A stretch of DNA of 5,454 nt from Streptococcus lactarius (GTDB lineage: Bacteria > Bacillota > Bacilli > Lactobacillales > Streptococcaceae), in NCBI RefSeq assembly GCF_016642265.1, contig NZ_MRXX01000006.1:113570-119023 (forward strand), in the 5' to 3' direction. Below are positions 1 through 5,438 of the stretch, piece by piece. Under the pieces are notes generated by a model, which made no database searches, had not been told where the DNA came from, and saw nothing but the letters and a program-made list of their open reading frames with translations. Position 1 is the first letter of the stretch; every line of letters starts with the position of its first letter. A program made the position numbers and the translations under genes.

Positions 1-60
1 CACTCAACCACTGCTTCTTGTTTTTAGATATGGGCACGCTGCAAGAGCAATCGTTTTCTA
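1..60. repeat. Probable tail of a dispersed streptococcal intergenic repeat
   Basis: These bases lie downstream of the last transporter gene and contain no gene. The opening CACTCAACCACTGC followed by TTCTTG resembles, from memory, the end of an intergenic repeat scattered through mitis-group streptococcal genomes (CCCACTCAACCACTGCGTCTTG-like). I cannot name the family. An imperfect stem is visible, ACTGCTTCTTG (10-20) against CAAGAGCAAT (43-52), with one bulge and one mismatch. It has no T-run in the minus direction, so it is not a convincing terminator for the transporter operon. The left edge is cut by the window. Confidence 0.4.
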
Positions 61-720
61 TCAGTCTGTCGCATTTTCCCATTTTTTAGCTAAATGGTGA
101 GAGAAACTGGAGAGTGCGAAGTTGAAGAGAAAATAAACCGCAGCGATTAATAGATAAAGGGTAAAGACCTGAGAGGGTTCAAAATAGCGTCCCATCAGAA
201 TTTGGCTACTTCCAAATAATTCTTGTAAGGCAATGACCGAATAGAGCAAACTAGTATCTTTAATGACGGTCACAAACTGAGAAATGATCGCTGGAAGCAT
301 CTTACGAATAGCTTGTGGCAAGATAATATAATAAAGAATTTGGAAGGAAGTAAAGCCTTGAGACATCCCTGCTTCGACCTGATTGTGGTGAACTGCATTG
401 AGACCACCACGAATAATTTCCGCGAGAGCTGCAGAAGTAAAAAGGGTAAAGGCGATGATCCCTGCAGGAATCGATTTTACTTGAAAGACAAGAAAAATGG
501 TGAAGATCCACAAGAGATTGGGAACGTTTCGAACAAACTCAATGTAAATACTAGCGATAAGTTTGAAAAAGCGATTCTTCCCATTGCGCATGATTGCTAA
601 AATAGTCCCAAAAATCATCGATAAGACAATCGAAATGAGTGAAATAAATAGGGTTAACTCGAAGCCTTGCAATAGAAAGAGAAGGTTTGTGGGAGTTAAA
701 ACTGTTAAGATATCGTCCAT
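61..720 (-). CDS. glnP: Amino acid ABC transporter permease (GlnP-like), fourth gene of operon
   Basis: Membrane subunit of a polar amino acid importer (His/Glu/Gln permease family). It should pair with the permease encoded just upstream to form the channel driven by the ATPase at 2228-2986. The 219 residues are typical in length. Hydrophobic segments are visible at about 13-43, 55-80, 84-101, 143-166 and 183-205. The ATPase-coupling EAA loop reads EAGMSQG at 116-122 and ends in LP at 134-135; the family motif preceding it appears as RNVPNLL at 64-70. The start is the ATG at 718-720. Its Shine-Dalgarno GGAGG directly follows the stop of the upstream gene, only 11 bases away, so the two are probably translationally coupled. 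It is the last gene of the operon, and I see no clear terminator in the 60 bases beyond it. The name follows the Streptococcus mutans glnQHMP order; substrate is inferred, not read from the permease. Confidence 0.88.
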   Translation of the reverse strand: MDDILTVLTPTNLLFLLQGFELTLFISLISIVLSMIFGTILAIMRNGKNRFFKLIASIYIEFVRNVPNLLWIFTIFLVFQVKSIPAGIIAFTLFTSAALAEIIRGGLNAVHHNQVEAGMSQGFTSFQILYYIILPQAIRKMLPAIISQFVTVIKDTSLLYSVIALQELFGSSQILMGRYFEPSQVFTLYLLIAAVYFLFNFALSSFSHHLAKKWENATD

Positions 721-731
721 GAAAATCCTCC

Positions 732-1406
732 TTACATTGTGTAGGCTTTTTTATTGGCTTCTTCCATTTTGCGGCCAAACTGAGCGACAGGGTAGCAAAG
801 TAGGAAGTAGAGAAGGGCTGCTCCTAAAAAGGATGGGATATAGTTTGCGTTCAAGGCAGACCAAGATTTCGTCACAAACATCAAATCTACCCCTGAAATA
901 ATTGCCACAGTGGACGTGTTTTTAATGAGGTTTACGATTTGATTGGTGAGTGGGGGGAGAATAATGCGGAAGGCTTGTGGAAGAATAATCAAGCGCATGG
1001 TTTCAAGGTAGGTAAATCCTTGAGACAAGGCAGCTTCCATTTGACCATTGGGAATTGCTTGAATACCAGATCGAAAAACTTCAGCGATATAAGCCCCATG
1101 ATAGAGACCGACGCATAAGACCCCTGTCCAATAGATCGGAATCATGACCACATAGTTTGTAATCAAGGGGAAACCATAAAAAATAATCATGAATTGAACG
1201 AGAAGTGGTGTATTTTGATAAAACTCAACGAAAATTCGAGCAATCAAGCGGTAGACCTTCTTCTTGCTAGTTGATAAGGCACCAAAGAAGATTCCAAGTA
1301 TCATGGCAAGGATAAAAGCCCCGATAGAAAGAGCAATGGTAAATAGAAAGCCATTCAAAAATTGAGGAAAATCTTTGAAATAAGCGGACCAAGATGAGAG
1401 ATTCAT
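732..1406 (-). CDS. glnM: Amino acid ABC transporter permease (GlnM-like), third gene of operon
   Basis: Integral membrane permease subunit of a polar amino acid ABC importer, expected to form a heterodimeric channel with the product of 61-720. The 224 residues fit the family. Hydrophobic stretches occur at about 17-42, 54-80, 83-109, 150-175 and 188-209. The family motif QNTPLLVQ is at 64-71. The EAA loop that docks on the ATPase reads EAALSQG at 124-130 with LP at 142-143. This is a cleaner EAA motif than in the other permease, where glycine replaces the second alanine. The start is the ATG at 1404-1406. It is preceded by AAAGGAG, which begins immediately after the TAG stop of the binding-protein gene; the gap is 15 bases. 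Two different permease genes in tandem after a single ATPase and binding protein is the layout of glutamate importers such as Streptococcus glnQHMP and Corynebacterium gluABCD. Confidence 0.9.
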   Translation of the reverse strand: MNLSSWSAYFKDFPQFLNGFLFTIALSIGAFILAMILGIFFGALSTSKKKVYRLIARIFVEFYQNTPLLVQFMIIFYGFPLITNYVVMIPIYWTGVLCVGLYHGAYIAEVFRSGIQAIPNGQMEAALSQGFTYLETMRLIILPQAFRIILPPLTNQIVNLIKNTSTVAIISGVDLMFVTKSWSALNANYIPSFLGAALLYFLLCYPVAQFGRKMEEANKKAYTM

Positions 1407-1421
1407 GTTGAGGGCTCCTTT

Positions 1422-2216
1422 CTATTCTGTCGTTGTGGAAGGCTTCAGACCGTAGCGGTCATAGAGTTTTTGAAGGGTTCCATCTTTTTGCCATTTTTGA
1501 ATCAACTGATTGACATAGGTGTTTAGTTCGGTATTCTTTTTGTTGGTCACAATCCCGTATTCAGCCCGCTTGAAGCTATCATTCAGCAGTGTAGTTCGTT
1601 TGCTGGTATAGCCGGATAGGATTGAGCGATCGACCGAAAAGGCATCGATACGGTGGGCATGAAGAGAGGTAATCAACTCAGGGTAAGATCCCAATTCGAC
1701 AAATTTGAAGGACAATCCCTTTTCTTTTGCAATCGACTTGAGCAATAATTCGGTAATCGATCCTTGAGCCACCCCAATGGTTTTCCCATCGAGATCCTCA
1801 ATGGTTGAAATATTGGCTGAACGGTTCACCAAAAATCCGGAAGCATCTACATAGTATGGGTCTGTAAAGTTGTAGAGTTTTTTTCGTTCATCTGTGATGG
1901 TGAAAGTCGCAATGTCCATATCTACCTGCTCATTGTCCAAAAGTGGACCACGTGTTTGCGCAGTGACAGGAACGTAGGTGACCTTGACATGTAACTCTTT
2001 AGCAATCAATTTTGCAATGTCAACTTCAAGACCGGTGTAACGTCCGGTCTTCGGATCTTTGTAACCAAAGTTGGGAACATCTTGCTTGACCCCAACAATG
2101 AGTTCGCCTCGTTTTTGGATATCCTTAACGGTTGTTTGAGCCAAGGCCATCTTTGAAAATGCCAGGCTACAAAATAGAATGAGGGCTAATAGCCATGCTT
2201 TTTTATGTCGTTTCAT
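1422..2216 (-). CDS. glnH: Extracellular solute-binding protein, family 3 (GlnH/PEB1-like), predicted Glu/Asp receptor
   Basis: Captures the amino acid outside the membrane and delivers it to the permease pair. It has 264 residues with an N-terminal signal: basic KRHKK at 2-6, a hydrophobic core at 7-20, and an ALA cleavage site before Q27. C16 follows Ile-Leu-Phe, so no acceptable lipobox is present; this is unusual because Gram-positive binding proteins are normally lipid-anchored. The mature part shows the family 3 pattern: GLEVDIAKLIAKEL at 62-75, then TFTITDERKKLYNFTDPYY at 104-122 with R111 placed like the arginine that holds the substrate alpha-carboxylate, and D196 placed like the alpha-amino ligand. 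GVK (K44) and TRGPLLDN (R89) match, from memory, segments of the Campylobacter aspartate/glutamate receptor PEB1, so acidic amino acids are the likely substrate (inference). The start ATG (2214-2216) has AAGGAGGG overlapping the stop of the ATPase gene; the gap is 11 bases. Confidence 0.9.
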   Translation of the reverse strand: MKRHKKAWLLALILFCSLAFSKMALAQTTVKDIQKRGELIVGVKQDVPNFGYKDPKTGRYTGLEVDIAKLIAKELHVKVTYVPVTAQTRGPLLDNEQVDMDIATFTITDERKKLYNFTDPYYVDASGFLVNRSANISTIEDLDGKTIGVAQGSITELLLKSIAKEKGLSFKFVELGSYPELITSLHAHRIDAFSVDRSILSGYTSKRTTLLNDSFKRAEYGIVTNKKNTELNTYVNQLIQKWQKDGTLQKLYDRYGLKPSTTTE

Positions 2217-2227
2217 TGTTTCCCTCC

Positions 2228-2986
2228 TTAATGAACAGTATCACTTTCGTGGTTGATAATTTTACTAAGGAATTGTTTGGCACGAGGTTCTGTAGGATGA
2301 TCGAAGAATCCAGCAACATCTGTGGTATCGACCAAGACTTGGCCTTCCGCCATAAAGATAATGCGGTCAGCAACTTCTCTGGCAAAGCCCATTTCATGAG
2401 TGACGACAATCATATTCATCCCTTCTTGGGCCAATTTTTGCATAACAGTTAACACATCTCCGATGGTTTCAGGGTCTAAAGCAGAAGTGGGTTCATCAAA
2501 GAGCAAGAGTTCAGGATGCATGGCTAAACCGCGTGCAATGGCAATCCGTTGCTTTTGACCACCCGAAAGCATACCGGGATAAGAGTCTTTCTTGTCCCAC
2601 ATATTTACAAATTCTAAGTATTTTTGAGCCGTTTCTTTGGCTTCTTTCTTATCAATTCCAAGAACTTTCACTGGGGCAAGTGTTACGTTTTCTAACACTG
2701 TTTTGTGAGGATAAAGGTTGAAATGTTGGAAGACCATCCCGACCTTTTTACGCAAGGGAACCAAATCCTTTTGGCTGGCGCCAGCAACTTGGTGTCCATC
2801 GACCACAAGACTGCCTTTGTCGATAGCCTCTAGTCCATTGATGGTCCGGATAAGGGTTGACTTACCAGATCCTGAAGGTCCAAGTAAAACAACAACCTGC
2901 CCTTTTTCAAATGTTAGATTGATGTCGCGAAGGGCGTGGTAGTCTCCATAATATTTTTCGACATGTTTAAATTCTACAAGTGGCAT
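2228..2986 (-). CDS. glnQ: Amino acid ABC transporter ATP-binding protein (GlnQ-like), first gene of operon
   Basis: Cytoplasmic ATPase that powers the importer formed by the three genes downstream. The 252 residues carry every expected motif: Walker A GPSGSGKST at 36-44, Q-loop glutamine Q87 in VFQHFNLYPH, the signature LSGGQ at 140-144, Walker B LLLFDEP at 160-166 with catalytic E165, D-loop SALD at 168-171, and the switch histidine H197 in THEMG. The HFNLYPHKTVLENV stretch at 88-101 is characteristic of the polar amino acid uptake subfamily. The start ATG at 2984-2986 has AAAAGGAGAA upstream at good spacing. The next gene begins 11 bases after the stop. As first gene it sits directly behind a strong promoter (3019-3047) and a GlnR-type operator (3054-3072), giving an estimated leader of about 25 bases. 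Family and role are secure; the exact substrate rests on the binding protein. Confidence 0.95.
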   Translation of the reverse strand: MPLVEFKHVEKYYGDYHALRDINLTFEKGQVVVLLGPSGSGKSTLIRTINGLEAIDKGSLVVDGHQVAGASQKDLVPLRKKVGMVFQHFNLYPHKTVLENVTLAPVKVLGIDKKEAKETAQKYLEFVNMWDKKDSYPGMLSGGQKQRIAIARGLAMHPELLLFDEPTSALDPETIGDVLTVMQKLAQEGMNMIVVTHEMGFAREVADRIIFMAEGQVLVDTTDVAGFFDHPTEPRAKQFLSKIINHESDTVH

Positions 2987-3018
2987 AAGGTTCTCCTTTT
3001 CGTCAATTGATTTTTTCT

Positions 3019-3047
3019 ATTATAATCGCTAGGAGAAAAAAAGTCAA
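3019..3047 (-). promoter_or_regulatory. Strong sigma-A promoter of the glnQHMP-like operon
   Basis: Read on the minus strand, the -35 is TTGACT (3042-3047), the spacer is exactly 17 bases, and the -10 is a perfect TATAAT (3019-3024). The start point should fall near 3012, about 25 bases ahead of the ATPase start codon. Nothing comparable lies between the four transporter genes, so this probably drives the whole operon. Confidence 0.85.
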
Positions 3048-3053
3048 GTGCTT

Positions 3054-3072
3054 ATGTTAGATTTTCTAACAT
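3054..3072. promoter_or_regulatory. GlnR-type operator upstream of the transporter promoter
   Basis: A perfect 8-base inverted repeat with a 3-base centre, ATGTTAGATTTTCTAACAT. Its core fits the GlnR/TnrA box TGTNA-N7-TNACA exactly. It lies six bases beyond the -35 of the transporter promoter and is centred about 51 bases upstream of the estimated start point. GlnR controls glutamine and glutamate uptake genes in streptococci, so this site predicts nitrogen-dependent control of the operon. The pattern match is direct; binding by GlnR is inferred. Confidence 0.8.
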
Positions 3073-3083
3073 TACAAGTAAAT

Positions 3084-3114
3084 AAAAAACTCAGAACGAG
3101 CCTGTTCTGAGTTT
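3084..3114 (-). terminator. Intrinsic terminator of pepQ
   Basis: On the minus strand an 11-base perfect stem (arms 3104-3114 and 3087-3097, AAACTCAGAAC type) encloses a 6-base loop and runs into six T residues (complement of 3084-3089). It starts 24 bases after the pepQ stop codon. It separates pepQ from the transporter operon, which lies downstream in the same orientation. Confidence 0.9.
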
Positions 3115-3137
3115 CTAGTGTAGGATTGGCAAAGAAT

Positions 3138-4220
3138 TTAGTCGAAGTAGAGTAAGTCTTTGCTGGTTTCGGTGAAGAGTCCAAATCCATCTTTGGTAAC
3201 GTGGCCACAGTCTTCGATACGGACACCGACTTTTCCTGGGATATAGATCCCTGGTTCGACAGAGAAACACATTCCTTCTTCAAGGACGAGATCGTTTCCT
3301 TCCATAATAGAAGGAAATTCATGTACATCCATTCCGATACCATGTCCAAGACGGTGGTTGAAGTATTCTCCATATCCAGCTTTTTCAATGACGCTTCGAG
3401 CAGCTCGGTCCACTTCATGAGCTGTCACGCCTGGTTTGATCATAGAGATAGCTGCTTGTTGCGCTTCAAGAGTCAAGTGGTAGATTTCTTTTTTGAAGTC
3501 ATCTGGTTTCCCAACAGCCACTGTACGCGTCATATCAGAGGCGTAGCCATTGACCATACAACCAAGGTCAAAGAGGAGAAGCGCATCGTTTTCGAGCTTG
3601 TTACTTCCGGGAATTCCATGAGGATTTGCGGCATTGTTTCCTGTCAATACCATGGTCTCAAAGCTCATTTCTTGGCCGAGGCGTTTAATGCCAAAGTCAA
3701 TTTCAGCGACGATATCCGTTTCAGTTTTATCAAGAGAAATGGCGTCAAAACCAAGATGAACCGCCTTGTCTGCATATTGGCCAGCGACCAACATTTTTTG
3801 AATTTCATCTGCTGATTTGATCAAGCGCATGCGGTTGATTCGTGGGGTCAGGTTGGTGAATTGGGCCTTTTCAAAGACTGTTTGCAACCCATGGTATTTG
3901 GTAAGGATCAAGTTATCAAACTCAAGGGCAACTGTTTTGGCATCTGGTTTTGCAATAGCCCCTTTAATCTTTTCCCAAGGGTTTTCAGAATCGACATAGC
4001 CAAGAACTTGGAAGTCAACGACAGCTGTCGCACGCTCTACTTCCAGGGCAGGAACAAAAAGAAGTGGTTCGTGGTCTGTGTAGACAAACAAGAATAGTTG
4101 GCGTTCATGAGGGTCACTGTAAAATCCAGTCAGGTAATTGATCGTGACAGGATCGGATACAACAGCGACATCTGTTTTTTCAGTTTCAAGAAAATCGACG
4201 ATTTGATCTAATTTAGACAT
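3138..4220 (-). CDS. pepQ: Xaa-Pro dipeptidase (prolidase), peptidase family M24B
   Basis: Cytoplasmic metallopeptidase that hydrolyses dipeptides with C-terminal proline, a late step in using peptides from proteins such as casein or collagen. The 360 residues match the length of lactic acid bacterial PepQ. An N-terminal creatinase-like domain (about 1-130) precedes the pita-bread catalytic domain. All five dinuclear-metal ligands are present: D218 (FDLG), D229 (SDMTRT), H293 (GHGIG), E322 (SVEPGIY) and E336 (RIEDCG). Their spacings equal those of known prolidases. H300 in VHEFP lies at the expected substrate-site position. The start is the ATG at 4218-4220 behind AGAAGG. The gene diverges from ccpA across 160 bases, as in S. 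mutans and lactobacilli. I see no strong promoter: the best minus-strand candidate is TTGCTT, 17 bases, CAAAAT with a TG extension (4246-4274), which is weak. A cre-like site at 4302-4315 lies upstream. A strong terminator closes the gene. Confidence 0.95.
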   Translation of the reverse strand: MSKLDQIVDFLETEKTDVAVVSDPVTINYLTGFYSDPHERQLFLFVYTDHEPLLFVPALEVERATAVVDFQVLGYVDSENPWEKIKGAIAKPDAKTVALEFDNLILTKYHGLQTVFEKAQFTNLTPRINRMRLIKSADEIQKMLVAGQYADKAVHLGFDAISLDKTETDIVAEIDFGIKRLGQEMSFETMVLTGNNAANPHGIPGSNKLENDALLLFDLGCMVNGYASDMTRTVAVGKPDDFKKEIYHLTLEAQQAAISMIKPGVTAHEVDRAARSVIEKAGYGEYFNHRLGHGIGMDVHEFPSIMEGNDLVLEEGMCFSVEPGIYIPGKVGVRIEDCGHVTKDGFGLFTETSKDLLYFD

Positions 4221-4288
4221 AATGCTACCTTCTTTCTATGGATCTATTTTGTCAAATTTTCCTCAAAAAAGCAAGAGTTTACAAAAAC

Positions 4289-4317
4289 TTGTCAAAATGC
4301 TTGAAAGTGTTTACAAT
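4289..4317 (+). promoter_or_regulatory. Candidate ccpA promoter P1
   Basis: TTGTCA (4289-4294), a 17-base spacer and TACAAT (4312-4317); each hexamer differs from consensus at one position. The start point would be near 4324. Its -10 lies partly inside the cre-like site at 4302-4315, so CcpA binding would block it. Confidence 0.6.
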
Positions 4318-4329
4318 AAGTGATAAAAT
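4301..4329 (+). promoter_or_regulatory. Candidate ccpA promoter P2 (extended -10)
   Basis: TTGAAA (4301-4306), a 17-base spacer and TAAAAT (4324-4329), preceded by TGA, which supplies an extended -10 TG. The start point would be near 4336, giving a leader of about 45 bases. It overlaps P1 by a shift of 12 bases, and its -35 lies within the cre-like site. Sequence alone does not tell which of the two is used. Confidence 0.6.
4302..4315. promoter_or_regulatory. cre-like CcpA operator between ccpA and pepQ
   Basis: TGAAAGTGTTTACA fits the catabolite-responsive element pattern TGNAARCGNWWWCA at every defined position except one: the central C is T. It covers the -10 of P1 and the -35 of P2, so it is placed to repress ccpA, consistent with autoregulation. 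It also sits about 90 bases upstream of the pepQ start codon and might affect that gene. Binding is inferred. Confidence 0.65.
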
Positions 4330-4368
4330 AGGATTAATGAGAGAGTGAAAACGAAATTTTCAAAAACG

Positions 4369-4374
4369 AAAGGA
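4369..4374 (+). promoter_or_regulatory. ccpA ribosome binding site that fixes the start codon
   Basis: AAAGGA ends six bases before the ATG at 4381. An in-frame GTG at 4345 would add 12 residues, but it has no such site at the right distance and would put a basic tail ahead of the usual CcpA N-terminus, so 4381 is preferred. Confidence 0.8.
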
Positions 4375-4380
4375 AATCTT

Positions 4381-5385
4381 ATGAATACAGACGATACAGT
4401 AACGATTTATGATGTCGCCCGTGAGGCAGGGGTTTCAATGGCAACCGTTAGCCGGGTTGTGAATGGAAATAAAAACGTAAAAGAAAATACACGTAAAAAA
4501 GTTTTAGAAGTGATTGAACGCTTGGATTACCGTCCAAATGCAGTTGCTCGTGGACTGGCTAGTAAGAAGACAACGACAGTTGGAGTTGTGATTCCAAATA
4601 TCACCAACAGCTATTTCTCTACACTTGCAAAAGGAATTGACGACATAGCGGAAATGTACAAGTACAACATCGTCCTTGCAAATAGCGATGAAGACGATGA
4701 CAAGGAAGTTTCGGTTGTTAATAACCTCTTTTCCAAACAAGTGGATGGGATTGTTTTCATGGGCTATCATTTGACTGAAAAGATTCGTTCTGAATTTTCA
4801 CGCTCTCGTACGCCAGTTGTGCTTGCTGGAACAGTGGATATGGAGCACCAATTGCCAAGTGTCAATATTGATTACAAGCAAGCGACAATTGATGCTGTGA
4901 CGCAACTTGCAAAGCACAACAAGAAAATTGCCTTTGTAAGTGGTCCATTGGTAGATGATATCAATGGTAAGATCCGTTTATCAGGTTATAAAGAAGCTCT
5001 AAAAGCTAAAAAATTGAGCTATAGCGAAGGTCTGGTATTTGAATCCAAATACCGCTATGAGGAAGGCTACCATTTGGCAGAACGTGTCATTGCTTCAAAA
5101 GCAACTGCTGCTTTTGTGACGGGAGATGAGTTGGCAGCTGGACTTTTGAATGGCTTGTCTGATCAAGGTGTCAAGGTGCCTGAAGACTTTGAAATTATCA
5201 CGAGTGATGATACACAAGTAACGCGTTACACTCGTCCAAATCTATCCACAATTGGCCAACCACTCTATGACCTTGGAGCCATTAGTATGCGGATGTTGAC
5301 CAAGATTATGCACAAAGAAGAGTTGGAAGAACGTGAAGTAGTATTGTCACATGATATTACGAAACGTGGAACTACGAAAAAATAA
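4381..5385 (+). CDS. ccpA: Catabolite control protein A (LacI/GalR-family regulator)
   Basis: Global regulator of carbon metabolism. Bound to HPr phosphorylated on Ser46, it binds cre sites to repress or activate many operons. From the ATG at 4381 the protein has 334 residues, normal for CcpA. The N-terminal helix-turn-helix spans about 7-27 (TIYDVAREAGVSMATVSRVV). It is followed by the hinge helix RPNAVARGLASKK at 51-63, including L59, which should insert in the minor groove. The periplasmic-binding-protein-like core follows from VGVVIPNI (67-74). Near the C-terminus, YDLGAISMRMLTK (296-308) matches the CcpA segment that contacts HPr(Ser-P), with Y296, D297, R304 and K308 in the positions known from Bacillus CcpA. 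This, together with the divergent pepQ neighbour, marks it as CcpA rather than a local sugar repressor. In S. mutans the same gene is called regM. Two overlapping promoters and a cre-like site precede it. Confidence 0.96.
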   Translation: MNTDDTVTIYDVAREAGVSMATVSRVVNGNKNVKENTRKKVLEVIERLDYRPNAVARGLASKKTTTVGVVIPNITNSYFSTLAKGIDDIAEMYKYNIVLANSDEDDDKEVSVVNNLFSKQVDGIVFMGYHLTEKIRSEFSRSRTPVVLAGTVDMEHQLPSVNIDYKQATIDAVTQLAKHNKKIAFVSGPLVDDINGKIRLSGYKEALKAKKLSYSEGLVFESKYRYEEGYHLAERVIASKATAAFVTGDELAAGLLNGLSDQGVKVPEDFEIITSDDTQVTRYTRPNLSTIGQPLYDLGAISMRMLTKIMHKEELEEREVVLSHDITKRGTTKK

Positions 5386-5386
5386 G

Positions 5387-5432
5387 GATGAGTAGACTAG
5401 AGTCTCGACTTGGGAAGATGTGTCTACTCGTC
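5387..5432 (+). other. Long inverted repeat just after ccpA, possible atypical terminator
   Basis: Arms GATGAGTAGAC (5387-5397) and GTCTACTCGTC (5422-5432) form an 11-base stem with a single G-U pair around a 24-base loop. The loop holds a small palindrome, AGTCTCGACT (5401-5410). The stem begins one base after the ccpA stop codon. No T-run follows, so it does not look like a standard intrinsic terminator; it could instead stabilise the 3' end or belong to the repeat that follows. Confidence 0.5.
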
Positions 5433-5438
5433 ATGGAA

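Noticed and set aside
43..52. Terminator for the transporter operon in 1-60
   Set aside because: The stem with 10-20 has a bulge and a mismatch, and no T-run follows it on the minus strand.
3058..3074. CodY-like box at the GlnR palindrome (GAAAATC half-site)
   Set aside because: The other half is one base short and does not match AATTTTC, whereas the GlnR pattern fits exactly.
3201..3815. A 204-codon open frame on the plus strand opposite pepQ
   Set aside because: It runs antisense to a complete prolidase with all catalytic residues. It has no recognisable family and no ribosome binding site that I can see, and its open frame is a by-product of pepQ codon use.
4249..4296. Two TTTGACAA motifs (minus strand) as -35 elements for pepQ
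   Set aside because: Neither has a believable -10 at 16-18 bases. For the one at 4249-4256, the expected -10 position falls on the ribosome binding site.
4346..4362. TGAAAA-CGAAA-TTTTCA as a second classical cre site
   Set aside because: The half-sites are three bases further apart than in a cre, so the 14-base consensus fails at its last two positions. It is reported only as an unexplained palindrome.
4345..4380. In-frame GTG start that would extend CcpA by 12 residues
   Set aside because: The ATG at 4381 has AAAGGA at proper spacing and gives the usual CcpA N-terminus and length. The GTG lacks a suitable ribosome binding site.
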